DNA of 64,000 bases from Massilia rhizosphaerae (lineage in GTDB: Bacteria; Pseudomonadota; Gammaproteobacteria; Burkholderiales; Burkholderiaceae_D), in the NCBI RefSeq assembly GCF_016093545.1, contig NZ_JADKYX010000017.1, positions 110,648-174,647 of the forward strand, read 5' to 3'. Each line of letters starts with the position of its first letter. The first letter of the stretch is position 1. Of this stretch, positions 43,492 through 51,919 are shown piece by piece. Under the pieces are notes generated by a model. It was not told the origin of the DNA. It ran no database searches and saw nothing but the letters and a program-made list of their open reading frames with translations. Made by a program: the position numbers and the translations under genes.

Positions 43492-43518
43492 AGGCCGAGC
43501 CGGACTTCCGCTCGGCCT
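43492..43518 (-). terminator. Hairpin downstream of the peptide genes
   Basis: AGGCCGAGC (43492-43500) pairs perfectly with GCTCGGCCT (43510-43518). A weak T/C-rich tail follows leftwards, so it may end transcription of the two peptide genes or stabilise the 3' end; lacks a proper T-tract. Confidence 0.5.
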
Positions 43519-43570
43519 ACTCAAGCATGGATTTTGCCGAACTTACATCAAGCAGTCGGCAATGTCACGT

Positions 43571-43765
43571 TCACGCGAAATAAGCGCTCATACCACCGTA
43601 AAAGGCGCCCGCGATACTTCCCAGAGCCGAGCCTACCGGGCCGCCAAGCGCGCCACCGATCGCGGAACCGGTGGCGGCACCGGACGCTGCGCCATTGATC
43701 ACATCGGTAGTGGAGCCGGTTGCACCAGCAATAGCCAACACCTCTTCGTTGTTTAATTCACGCAT
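43571..43765 (-). CDS. Glycine-zipper peptide with GG-type leader, peptide B
   Basis: 64 residues. The leader MRELNNEEVLAIAGA has the acidic, hydrophobic pattern of double-glycine leaders cut by peptidase-containing ABC transporters (here ending GA). The rest is small-residue-rich with GxxxG-type repeats (ASGAATGSAIGGALGGPVGSALGS), ending in AYFA. AAGGAA lies upstream. This is the design of class IIb bacteriocin-like or microcin-like membrane peptides. The neighbour at 43863 is a paralogue, so they are probably a pair. No transporter, immunity or maturation gene is adjacent on this strand. Confidence 0.65.
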   Translation of the reverse strand: MRELNNEEVLAIAGATGSTTDVINGAASGAATGSAIGGALGGPVGSALGSIAGAFYGGMSAYFA

Positions 43766-43862
43766 ATTATTTCCTTCTTGAGATTTATAAGTGGGGTTTA
43801 TCGCCGCCCGAAACGTCCTGGAATATTGCGAGATTTAAATCAAGCAGTCGATCATGACACGT

Positions 43863-44090
43863 TTACGCGAAATAAATCGCGGCAGCACACGTCATCGCGG
43901 CGCCCGCAGCGCCAAGCGCACCGCCGAAGACCGCTCCTCCAATGATGCCGATTACGCCTCCAGCGGCGCCGCCGAGCGCACCGCTGATTGCGCCACCCAT
44001 TGCACCACCCACCATGGAGGCGCTGGAGCACTCGCCCGGCAGCTCGCCGCCTGCAACGGCCGTTACCTCTTCGATACTCAATTCATACAT
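43863..44090 (-). CDS. Glycine-zipper peptide with GG leader, peptide A
   Basis: 75 residues. The leader MYELSIEEVTAVAGG ends in a true Gly-Gly. The mature part has 60 residues, with two cysteines (ECSSASM, MTCAA) and a long glycine/alanine repeat (GGAMGGAISGALGGAAGGVIG), ending IYFA. AAAGGAAA lies seven bases before ATG. It is similar in layout and end to peptide B, 97 bp downstream, and probably first of the two in one transcript from the promoter at 44186. The antimicrobial role is inferred from family likeness only. Confidence 0.7.
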   Translation of the reverse strand: MYELSIEEVTAVAGGELPGECSSASMVGGAMGGAISGALGGAAGGVIGIIGGAVFGGALGAAGAAMTCAAAIYFA

Positions 44091-44185
44091 ACGATTTCCT
44101 TTACGGTTTTCAAATAGGCTATATCGCCGCTATTACGGAACCCGAAATCAACTCTCGACCACCAGATTGATCGGCGATGTTTAAT

Positions 44186-44214
44186 ATAATAATTTTGCAA
44201 AGGAAAACTTGCAA
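44186..44214 (-). promoter_or_regulatory. Promoter of the peptide genes
   Basis: Read leftwards: TTGCAA (44209-44214), 17-bp spacer, TATTAT (44186-44191). Transcription would start near 44178, giving an 88-nt leader before ATG 44090. The region is far richer in A and T than its surroundings. Confidence 0.6.
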
Positions 44215-44700
44215 CAAAAAAAGATTCGCTGACGGATAAAAACCAGTCTCACTTTGACAGTCGAGCAAATACAAAAAAATGAAATAATTCGATAGTTTCA
44301 TTATCGGATATTGCTCGCCAAAAATCCTGTTTTCGACGAACTCGACAAAATAGAATAACCTTCAGAGCCGATCAGAAAATCGGACTTCCAAAACAATCGG
44401 GGTTCTCGAGATAATAAAAACATGAAATGCAGACGGTCGCCCCCGGACGAAAGCCCGACCGCCGCACGTCACGGACGAGGCGAAGATACGGCTGCGGCGA
44501 CACCATGAATTTCGTCATCCGCAACGGACAAGCACGTCCCGACGACGTTGCGCTTGCGATGCGAGCAACAAAAACCGTACACTAAGTCCAACCGCCGCCG
44601 TTCACCGGCCCACGCCATGCCAAAACCGTCCACGTCGTCCTGCGTTGAACGCGACGCTGGCGTGAAACCGCGATACGCATCATTCTCTTCTGGTCAAAAC
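44215..44700. other. AT-rich intergenic region, no gene seen
   Basis: This 486-bp stretch upstream of the peptide promoter contains no frame with protein-like composition. The first 200 bp are A/T-rich (for example ACAAAAAAATGAAATAAT), the rest returns to high GC. It may hold regulatory sites of the peptide genes or of the membrane protein at 44701; no clear binding site was recognised. Confidence 0.5.
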
Positions 44701-45021
44701 ATGCCCCACCCAATACACGACGAAATTATCGAGTCAATTCTGGCTAAGGAAAAACGCAGCGCGCAAGCCATGGCGGTGCTCAACCGCCCAATCTCGGCAG
44801 TTCCGACGTTTGTCGTCACGATGCTGTTCGTGGGCCTGGGCTTGTATCTGCAAAGCGTCGAACGGTTCGAGGCACCGCTGTGGGCCAGGGTACTGCTTAT
44901 TGCAGGCTTTGCTTGTTCGGTGGCAAATACGGTGGACCTATGGACGACGCGCCGACGGCTCGACGCGGTCATTGCTCTTCTACAGCAGCAGGCTAACGAT
45001 AATCGAAAGATGGTCGATTAG
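44701..45021 (+). CDS. Small two-helix membrane protein
   Basis: 106 residues from ATG 44701. A charged N-terminus is followed by two membrane helices (VPTFVVTMLFVGLGLYL and VLLIAGFACSVANTVDLW) and a basic, Gln-rich C-terminus. No family recognised. It is transcribed away from the glycine-zipper peptides, separated by about 600 bp; small two-helix proteins of this type can be immunity proteins, but there is no direct evidence. A terminator at 45098 follows. Confidence 0.55.
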   Translation: MPHPIHDEIIESILAKEKRSAQAMAVLNRPISAVPTFVVTMLFVGLGLYLQSVERFEAPLWARVLLIAGFACSVANTVDLWTTRRRLDAVIALLQQQANDNRKMVD

Positions 45022-45097
45022 AATCGTACGCCACGACATCCCATTGGTCGTGATGGCGCCCCCAAGGCGCAATGATTGCAAGACGGCGTTCGAAATG

Positions 45098-45129
45098 AAA
45101 AAGGGCCGGAATCTATCCTGGCCCTTTTT
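45098..45129. terminator. Bidirectional terminator (before htpG end)
   Basis: AAAAAGGGCC (45098-45107) pairs with GGCCCTTTTT (45120-45129) around a 12-nt loop. A-tracts and T-tracts on both sides allow termination of both the rightward gene ending at 45021 and htpG ending at 45157. Confidence 0.85.
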
Positions 45130-45156
45130 TCATTCCGACGAAGCGTTACCGCATCC

Positions 45157-47079
45157 TTATTTCGCCGCCGTCGCCAGCAGCATCTCGTTGAGACGCTTCA
45201 CGAACGCCGCCGGATCCGTCAGGCTGCCGCCCTCGGCCAGCATGGCCTGGTCGAACAGGATGTGCGCCCAGTCGCCGAAGCGCGGGCCCGCGGCATCCTC
45301 GTATTTCAGGCGCGTGACGAGCGGGTGGTTCGGGTTGATCTCGAGGATCGGCTTCGATTCCGGCGCGTTCTGACCGGCGGCCTTGAGCATGCGCACGAGG
45401 TTCGCGGACAGCTCGTGCTCGTCCGCCACGAGGCAGGCGGGCGAATCGGTCAGGCGGAACGTGACGCGCACGTCCTTGGCCTTGTCCGCCAGCGCGCCCT
45501 TCATCTTCTCGACGAGGTCCTTGTACTGCGTTTCGGTCTCTTCGTGTTCCTTCTTCTCGGCCTCGTCCTCGAGCTTGCCCAGGTCCAGGCCGCCCTTGGC
45601 GACGGACACCAGTTCCTTGCCGTCGAAGTCGTTCAGGAACGACAGCATCCACTCGTCGACGCGGTCCGTCAGCAGCAGCACTTCGACGCCCTTCTTGCGG
45701 AAGATTTCCAGGTGCGGGCTGTTCTTGGCCGCGGTGTAATTGTCGGCCGTGACGTAGTAAATCTTGTCCTGGCCGTCCTTCATGCGGCCGATGTAGTCGG
45801 CGAACGACACGGCCTGGTCCGTCGTATCCGCGTGCGTCGACGCGAAGCGCAGCAGCTTGGCGATGCGCTCCTTGTTGGTCGCGTCTTCGCCGATGCCTTC
45901 CTTGAGCACCTGGCCGAATTCCTTCCAGAAGGTCGCGTACTTGTCCTTGCCTTCCTGCTCGTCGCTGTTCGCCATTTCCTCGAGCATGCCCAGCACGCGC
46001 TTGGTGGAACCTTCGCGGATCACGCGCACGTCGCGCGATTCCTGCAGGATCTCGCGCGACACGTTCAGCGGCAGGTCGTTCGAATCGATCACACCCTTCA
46101 CGAAGCGCAGGTAGACGGGCATCAACTGCTCGGCGTCGTCCATGATGAAGACGCGTTTCACGTACAGCTTGATGCCGCCGCGCTTGTTGCGGTCCCACAG
46201 GTCGAACGGCGCGTGGCTCGGCACGTACAGCAGCTGGGTGTATTCGCTGCGGCCTTCGACGCGGTTGTGCGTGTAGGCGAGCGGCGGCTGGAAGTCGTGC
46301 GAGACGTGTTTGTAGAATTCCTCGTACTGCTCCGGCGTGATGTCGGACTTGCTGCGGGCCCACAGCGCGGACGCCTGGTTGACGGTCTCGAATTCGTCCT
46401 TGACGACGGTTTCCTTCTGTTCCTCGTCCCACTCTTCCTTCTTCATCACGATCGGCAGCGAGATGTGGTCGGAGTACTTGCGGATGATGGACTTCAGCTT
46501 CCACGACGACAGCAGCTCGTCCTCGCCTTCGCGCAGGTGCAGGGTGATGTCGGTGCCGCGGTTGGTCTTCTCGATCTGCTCGACGGTGTAATCGCCCTCG
46601 CCCGCCGATTCCCAACGGACGCCGTCAACTGCATCCGCGCCCGCGCGGCGGGTTTCGACGGTGACACGGTCGGCCACGATGAAGGCCGAATAGAAGCCCA
46701 CGCCGAACTGGCCGATCAGCGCGGCGTCGGCCTGCTGGTCGCCCGACAATTTGCTGAAGAATTCCTTCGTGCCCGACTTGGCGATCGTGCCCAGGTGCGA
46801 AATCACCTCGTCGCGGCTCATGCCGATGCCGTTGTCGGAAATCGTGACCGTGCGGGCGGCCTTGTCGAACAGGACCTTGATCTTCAGCTCATGGTCGTTG
46901 CCGTACAGGCTGTCATTATTGATCGCCTCGAAGCGCAGCTTGTCGGCCGCGTCGGACGCGTTGGAAATCAGTTCACGCAGGAAAATCTCCTTGTTGGAGT
47001 ACAAGGAGTGGATCATCAGTTGTAGCAGCTGTTTGACTTCTGCTTGGAACCCAAGGGTTTCTTTTTCGGCGACAGCCAT
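45157..47079 (-). CDS. htpG: Molecular chaperone HtpG (Hsp90)
   Basis: 640 residues. N-terminal GHKL ATPase domain with ELISNASDAADKLRFEA, SDNGIGMSRDE and the GQFGVGFYSAF motif; middle and C-terminal dimerisation domains follow at normal length. ATP-driven protein folding in the cytoplasm. GAGGAAA is before ATG 47079 and a heat-shock promoter lies 40 bp upstream. Confidence 0.97.
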   Translation of the reverse strand: MAVAEKETLGFQAEVKQLLQLMIHSLYSNKEIFLRELISNASDAADKLRFEAINNDSLYGNDHELKIKVLFDKAARTVTISDNGIGMSRDEVISHLGTIAKSGTKEFFSKLSGDQQADAALIGQFGVGFYSAFIVADRVTVETRRAGADAVDGVRWESAGEGDYTVEQIEKTNRGTDITLHLREGEDELLSSWKLKSIIRKYSDHISLPIVMKKEEWDEEQKETVVKDEFETVNQASALWARSKSDITPEQYEEFYKHVSHDFQPPLAYTHNRVEGRSEYTQLLYVPSHAPFDLWDRNKRGGIKLYVKRVFIMDDAEQLMPVYLRFVKGVIDSNDLPLNVSREILQESRDVRVIREGSTKRVLGMLEEMANSDEQEGKDKYATFWKEFGQVLKEGIGEDATNKERIAKLLRFASTHADTTDQAVSFADYIGRMKDGQDKIYYVTADNYTAAKNSPHLEIFRKKGVEVLLLTDRVDEWMLSFLNDFDGKELVSVAKGGLDLGKLEDEAEKKEHEETETQYKDLVEKMKGALADKAKDVRVTFRLTDSPACLVADEHELSANLVRMLKAAGQNAPESKPILEINPNHPLVTRLKYEDAAGPRFGDWAHILFDQAMLAEGGSLTDPAAFVKRLNEMLLATAAK

Positions 47080-47119
47080 CTTATTTCCTCGTTTAGATCA
47101 GGTTGGACAGACCGGTCCG

Positions 47120-47147
47120 ATATTGGGATAGCGGAAAGGATTTCAAG
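47120..47147 (-). promoter_or_regulatory. Sigma-32 heat-shock promoter of htpG
   Basis: Read leftwards: -35 CTTGAAA (47141-47147), 13-bp spacer, -10 CCCAATAT (47120-47127). The consensus is CTTGAAA with CCCCATNT at 11-16 bp. The predicted start is about 35 nt before the htpG ATG. Confidence 0.8.
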
Positions 47148-47356
47148 AGATTTTTTTGCCGGATCGCACGTTCACCAAATCTTGATTCCAGGAAAAACTT
47201 ATACATACACTAAGTTTCTCGACTTTTTGATCAAGTCGGCATACCGTGTCGATCCATCGAAATTTTTTTGGGCGGGCGTGTCGAAAACGTGGAAGCCCGA
47301 TCGTCGTACGAATGGCAGCGCAAGCTGCAGACCATTCACCTGAACAGGAGATCATC

Positions 47357-47845
47357 ATGACCCAACAAGTGCGTCCCATTCCCGAAGGCTTCCACACGAT
47401 CACCCCGCACCTCGTCTGCAGCGGCGCGGCCGACGCGCTGACGTTCTACAAGCAGGCGTTCGGCGCCGTCGAAACGAGCCGCATGCCGGGCCCCGACGGC
47501 AAGATCATGCACGCGCAGATGCGCATCGGCGATTCGATCTTCATGCTCGCCGACGACTTTCCCGACTTCGGCTGCGTCGGCCCGCTGGCCCTCAAGAACA
47601 CGCCCGTCTACCTCCATTTGTACGTGGAGGACGTCGACGCCGCCTTCGCCCGCGCCGTGGAAGCGGGCGCCAAGCAGGTGATGCCCGTGTCCGACATGTT
47701 CTGGGGCGACCGCTACGGCCAGCTCGAAGACCCGTTCGGCCACCGCTGGTCGATCGCCACCCACAAGCGCGACATGACGCCCGAGCAGATGCGGGAAGAG
47801 ATGATGAAATCGATGGACCAGACGTGCGCGGGAGGCCAGCAATGA
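47357..47845 (+). CDS. VOC-family (glyoxalase-fold) protein
   Basis: 162 residues. Vicinal-oxygen-chelate fold: THITPHLVCSGAADALTFYKQAFGA-type N-terminus (here starting TITPHLV), YVEDVDAAFARAVEAGAKQVMP and DPFGHRWSIATH. It resembles the PhnB-like VOC proteins found with ECF42-type sigma factors. It has AGGAG before ATG 47357 and its stop overlaps the ATG of the YciI gene. The substrate is unknown. Confidence 0.85.
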   Translation: MTQQVRPIPEGFHTITPHLVCSGAADALTFYKQAFGAVETSRMPGPDGKIMHAQMRIGDSIFMLADDFPDFGCVGPLALKNTPVYLHLYVEDVDAAFARAVEAGAKQVMPVSDMFWGDRYGQLEDPFGHRWSIATHKRDMTPEQMREEMMKSMDQTCAGGQQ

Positions 47846-48267
47846 AATTCATGGTCATCGTCAAGGCCACCGCGGCCACGGAAGCCGGCGTCATGCCGAG
47901 CGAAAAACTGTTCGTCGACATGGGCAACTTCAACGAGGAACTCGTCAAGGCCGGCATCCTGCTGGCCGCAGACGGCCTGCAGCCCAGCAGCAAGGGCGCC
48001 CGCATCCGCTTCAACGGCGACCAGCGCACCGTCATCGACGGCCCGTTCGCGGAAACGAAGGAACTCATCGCCGGCTTCTGGATGATCGAAGTGAGGTCGA
48101 AGGAGGAAGCCATCGAGTGGTTCAAGCGCTGCCCGAATCCGCACGAGGGACAGGAGAGCGAGATCGAGATCCGCCAGCTGTTCGGCCCCGACGACTTCGG
48201 CTGCGACCTGCCCTCCGAAGTGCGCGCGCAGGAAGACCGCATGCGCGAACAACTCGCGATGCGCTGA
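47842..48267 (+). CDS. YciI/DGPF-domain protein
   Basis: 141 residues. YCII-related fold with the DGPF signature (VIDGPFAETKELIAGFWMIEV) and an N-terminal MKFMVIVKAT strand. DGPF proteins are the typical partners of ECF42 sigma factors. ATG overlaps the stop of the VOC gene (ATGA); the next gene follows after 11 bp. Enzymatic role is unproven for the family. Confidence 0.88.
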   Translation: MKFMVIVKATAATEAGVMPSEKLFVDMGNFNEELVKAGILLAADGLQPSSKGARIRFNGDQRTVIDGPFAETKELIAGFWMIEVRSKEEAIEWFKRCPNPHEGQESEIEIRQLFGPDDFGCDLPSEVRAQEDRMREQLAMR

Positions 48268-48278
48268 AGGAGACGGCC

Positions 48279-49142
48279 ATGCAGTTCATGCTCATCCGCA
48301 CCGACAACGGCGACCGCGCCGCCGCAGCCGACCCGCGGGCCGTCCTGGACGACCTGCTGCGCCGCCTGCCGGCCGGCCAGGTCGCCGCCGACGGGCCCGG
48401 CGCCCCCGCGCTCGCGCTGGCATTCGCGCCCGACGCGGATGCGGTCCGCCTCAAGCTGTGGCCCGGCGGCGAAGCCGTGACGACGGGGCCGTTCCCGCGC
48501 GCCGAACGTCTGCCGGCCGGCTTCGCCGTGTTCGAGGCGCCGTCGCGCGCCGCCGCGCTGGCATGGCTGCAGGCCCACGCCGGCACCGACGCCGCGACGG
48601 TGGAATTGCGCGAGACGGGCTGCCCGGGCGGCTGCGCCGGCATTCCGCCCGGCGCGGCCGGCGACGACGCGTGCTACGCGATCCTGCTGCGCTCCGACGC
48701 CGGCACGGAGCGCGACGCGATTCCGCTGCAAGAAAAGCTCGACCGGCTGAACGCGTTCAACGCCGTCCACGCGGCGGCCGGCACGCTGCTGGCCGGCGAC
48801 GGCCTCAAATCCACCGCGCGCGGCGCCCGCGTGCGCGTGGCGAACGGCGGCGCCAGCATCATCGACGGTCCGTTCGCGGAAGCGAAGGAATTGATCGCCG
48901 GCTTCTGGATGATCCGCGCGCCGTCGATCGCCGCGGCCCTCGACTGGGCGCGCACCTTGCCCTACCCGACGGGGCCCGAGGTCGAGGTCGAGATCCGGCC
49001 CGTGGCCCTGATCGCACCGCCCGGTGCGGCCGCGGGCGACGTGTCGGCCCGGCTGCGCGAGGACGCCAGCGTGCGCGCCGAACAGCTCGACGCCGCCCTG
49101 CGCGCCGAGCTGGCGCCGCAGCCGGCGTGGGACCGCCCATGA
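48279..49142 (+). CDS. Tandem YciI/DGPF protein
   Basis: 287 residues, twice the usual length. The C-terminal half (about 130-245) is a complete DGPF domain (IIDGPFAEAKELIAGFWMIRA), very like the one in the preceding gene. The N-terminal half (1-120) follows the same pattern (MQFMLIRTDNGDRAAA, then TTGPFPRAERLPAGFAVFEA), but the DGPF signature is degenerate, so it looks like an old internal duplication. Its stop overlaps the ATG of the sigma factor gene. Confidence 0.75.
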   Translation: MQFMLIRTDNGDRAAAADPRAVLDDLLRRLPAGQVAADGPGAPALALAFAPDADAVRLKLWPGGEAVTTGPFPRAERLPAGFAVFEAPSRAAALAWLQAHAGTDAATVELRETGCPGGCAGIPPGAAGDDACYAILLRSDAGTERDAIPLQEKLDRLNAFNAVHAAAGTLLAGDGLKSTARGARVRVANGGASIIDGPFAEAKELIAGFWMIRAPSIAAALDWARTLPYPTGPEVEVEIRPVALIAPPGAAAGDVSARLREDASVRAEQLDAALRAELAPQPAWDRP

Positions 49143-50449
49143 CGGTCGGCGCCGACACCGGCAAGGTCGTCGAAGCCGTCTGGCGCATGGAGTCGGCGCG
49201 CATCGTCGGCGCGCTGACACGCATGCTGCGCGATCTCGGCCGGGCCGAGGAACTCGCGCAGGACGCGCTGCTGGAAGCGCTGGAGCGCTGGCCGGCGGAC
49301 GGCGTGCCCGACCGCCCCGGCGCCTGGCTGATGCAGGTGGCCAAGCGGCGCGCCCTCGACCATCTGCGCCATCATGCCATGCACGCCAGCAAGGAAGGCG
49401 AACTCAGCTGGGAGATGGACAATGTGCTGGGCGACAGCGACAGCTTCCGCGATCCGGCCGAGCTGGCCGCGCTCACGCAGGAGGCGGCCGCGGAGATCGA
49501 CGACGACGTGCTACGCCTGATCTTCGTGTGCTGCCACCCCGTGCTGTCGGCCGAGGCCCGCGCGGCGCTGGCGCTCAAGCTGCTGGGCGGCCTCGCCACC
49601 GGCGAGATCGCGCGCGCCTTCCTCGTGCCGGAAGCGACGGTGGCCCAGCGCATCGTGCGCGCCAAGCGCACGCTGGCGGAAGCGCGCGTACCGTTCGAAG
49701 TGCCGCATGACGAAGAACTCAAGCCGCGGCTCGCGTCCGTGCTGCAAGTCATCTACCTGATCTACAACGAAGGCTATTCCGCCAGCGCGGGCAACGAGTG
49801 GCTGCGGCCCACGCTGTGCCGCGAGGCGGTGCGCCTCGGTCGCGTGCTGGCGGAGCTGATGCCCGACGAAGGCGAGGTTCACGGCCTCGTCGCGCTGATG
49901 GAAATCCAGTCCTCGCGCGAGCGCGCCCGCACGGGGCCGGACGGCGCGCCGATCCTGCTGATGGACCAGGACCGTTCCCGCTGGGACCGGCTGCTGATCG
50001 GCCGCGGCCTGGCGGCGCTCGACCGCGCCGGCCGCCTTGGCGCGCTGGGACCGTATGCGCTGCAGGCCGCCATCGCCGCCTGCCACGCCCGCGCGGTCGC
50101 CAAGGACGACACGGACTGGGCCCGCATCGCCGCCCTGTACGACGCGCTGGCCCAGCTGATGCCCTCGCCCGTCGTCGAACTGAACCGCGCGGTGGCGCTG
50201 GGCATGGCCTATGGCCCGGCCGCCGGCCTCGCCCTGGCGGACGCGTTGCTGGACGTGCCCGCGCTGCGCAACTACCACCTGCTGCCCAGCGTGCGCGGCG
50301 ATCTGCTGGCCAAGCTCGGGCGGCATACGGAAGCGAAGGCCGAGTTCGAACGGGCCGCCGGCCTCACGCAGAACGAGCGCGAGCGCGCGCTATTGCTGGA
50401 ACGGGCGCGGTCGAGCACGCAGCTGGAGGGCCGGCAAGCTGCTGGATGA
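49139..50449 (+). CDS. ECF sigma factor, ECF42-like, with C-terminal TPR region
   Basis: 436 residues. Region 2 (GRAEELAQDALLEALERWP) and region 4 (LATGEIARAFLVPEATVAQRIVRAKRTL) make up the first 190 residues, linked by the short region typical of ECF factors. The C-terminal 240 residues (from about VIYLIYNEGY) are a helical TPR-like extension with conserved CREAVRLGRVLAELMPDEGEVHGLVALM. This domain, and the neighbouring DGPF genes, define ECF42, a group without anti-sigma factor whose C-terminal extension is needed for activity. Overlaps the preceding gene by 4 bp. Confidence 0.85.
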   Translation: MTVGADTGKVVEAVWRMESARIVGALTRMLRDLGRAEELAQDALLEALERWPADGVPDRPGAWLMQVAKRRALDHLRHHAMHASKEGELSWEMDNVLGDSDSFRDPAELAALTQEAAAEIDDDVLRLIFVCCHPVLSAEARAALALKLLGGLATGEIARAFLVPEATVAQRIVRAKRTLAEARVPFEVPHDEELKPRLASVLQVIYLIYNEGYSASAGNEWLRPTLCREAVRLGRVLAELMPDEGEVHGLVALMEIQSSRERARTGPDGAPILLMDQDRSRWDRLLIGRGLAALDRAGRLGALGPYALQAAIAACHARAVAKDDTDWARIAALYDALAQLMPSPVVELNRAVALGMAYGPAAGLALADALLDVPALRNYHLLPSVRGDLLAKLGRHTEAKAEFERAAGLTQNERERALLLERARSSTQLEGRQAAG

Positions 50450-50472
50450 GACCCCGACTTGACGGAGTATGT

Positions 50473-51096
50473 GTGGAGAAAATCGATCTCAAGAAAGAAC
50501 TCAAACACCTTTATCAACCGTCCGCGCGAGAGGTCGTGCAGGTCGACGTGCCCGCCTTCCGGTTCCTGATGATCGACGGCGCGGGCGATCCCAACACGTC
50601 GCCGCACTACGCGCGGGCCGTCGAGGCGCTGTTCTCCGTGTCCTATACGGCCAAGTTCATGGTCAAGAAGGGGCCGGCGGGCATCGACTACGCGGTGATG
50701 CCGCTCGAAGGCCTGTGGTGGTCGGACGACATGGCGTCGTTCGTCAACAACGACAGGACGAAGTGGCGGTGGACGATGATGATCCACCAGCCGGCGTGCG
50801 TGGACGACTCCGTGCTGCGCGACGCGCTGGCCGAGGTGAAGCGCAAGAAGGGCCTGGCCGCCGTCGACGAGCTCCGAATCGACACGTTCGCGGAAGGCTT
50901 GTGCGCCCAGACGCTGCACGTCGGGCCGTTCACGGCGGAAGGGCCGACGATCCAGCGCGTGCACGATTTCATCGAGACACGCGGATCCCTCACGGGCAAG
51001 CACCACGAAATCTACCTGAGCGACATCCGCCGTGCCGATCCGGGCCGGTGGAAAACGATCGTGCGCCAGCCGATGACCCGGACGTCAGGCTACTGA
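50473..51096 (+). CDS. GyrI-like small-molecule-binding protein
   Basis: 207 residues from GTG 50473, with CGGAG five bases upstream. GyrI-like domain: DLKKELKHLYQPSAREVVQVDVPAFRFLMIDGAGDP at the start, then YAVMPLEGLWW and GLCAQTLHVGPFTAEGPTIQRVHDFI, ending in EIYLSDIRRADPGRWKTIVRQP, as in the standalone GyrI-like proteins near ECF42 operons. These bind amphiphilic small molecules. It is 23 bp after the sigma factor gene, so probably in the same operon. Confidence 0.8.
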   Translation: MEKIDLKKELKHLYQPSAREVVQVDVPAFRFLMIDGAGDPNTSPHYARAVEALFSVSYTAKFMVKKGPAGIDYAVMPLEGLWWSDDMASFVNNDRTKWRWTMMIHQPACVDDSVLRDALAEVKRKKGLAAVDELRIDTFAEGLCAQTLHVGPFTAEGPTIQRVHDFIETRGSLTGKHHEIYLSDIRRADPGRWKTIVRQPMTRTSGY

Positions 51097-51764
51097 AGCT
51101 TCCATAAATCGATTTTCCCCGTCGCGTAATGGAAGTCGCTGAATACGGCGCGCGCGCCGTCGCCTTCCGGCGATTGCACGGAGAACCCTGTGCTCAGCCC
51201 TTCCGGCCCTTCGAGATTGAATTTGCGGACGATGGTCCATGCATGCCCGTCCGGCGATCCATAGAAGAAGATCCCGCGGCGATCCTTGGCCACTTTCAGC
51301 CAGGTGAACGTGCCGGTCACCGGATACGACGTCGCGTCGTCCGACACCCCGCGCGTGACCACGGAGATGATCGCCAGGCGGCCGTCGGTTTGCGCCTCGA
51401 GGCACAACTTGGCCCAGCGGGCGGCCGTGCCATACAAGGCGATACAACCGGCATCGTAGGTGGCGTGCGGGGTCACGGCGACCCGGGTACTGAAGCTGAA
51501 GTCGCGGTCCGCTTTGAACAGGAGGCGCGGCGACGAGTCGGGTCGATAATCGCCCTCGCCCGGCCATACGAACCAGTCGGTCTTCTTGCCGGCCGCGAGG
51601 GCGAAAGCGCCGTCCTCGCCCACCGACCAGTCGGCCGTCGCGTTGTGCCACACGAGCGGCGCGGGCAAGGCGGACAGGGTCGGCACGGCATGCGTGGCTT
51701 GTGCATGACCGGCCAACGGCGCCAGGCATGCCGCCAGCGCGAGCATGAATCTCGAGATACGCAT
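51090..51764 (-). CDS. Secreted DUF1349 protein
   Basis: 224 residues from ATG 51764, preceded by GGGAGG. A Sec signal peptide (MRISRFMLALAACLAPLAGHAQA) precedes a concanavalin-like DUF1349 domain, with KTDWFVWPGEG, DAGCIALYG, RWAKLCLEAQ and FYGSPDGHAWTIVRKF. Relatives bind or process glycans. It is probably periplasmic or secreted. Its 3' end overlaps the GyrI-like gene by 7 bp. Confidence 0.82.
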   Translation of the reverse strand: MRISRFMLALAACLAPLAGHAQATHAVPTLSALPAPLVWHNATADWSVGEDGAFALAAGKKTDWFVWPGEGDYRPDSSPRLLFKADRDFSFSTRVAVTPHATYDAGCIALYGTAARWAKLCLEAQTDGRLAIISVVTRGVSDDATSYPVTGTFTWLKVAKDRRGIFFYGSPDGHAWTIVRKFNLEGPEGLSTGFSVQSPEGDGARAVFSDFHYATGKIDLWKLQ

Positions 51765-51919
51765 CGATGCCTCCCTCCGTGAATGTGCGGCGGATGCTAG
51801 CACGCGCCGGGACGTGAACCACGGATCTGCGAAAAATCGTTCGGCCCTTGGCGATTTTCGCAACCTCCAAGTAAATAAACGCCGGACGCCGTCCCACGCA
51901 TTGGCGCCCGGCCCGCGCC

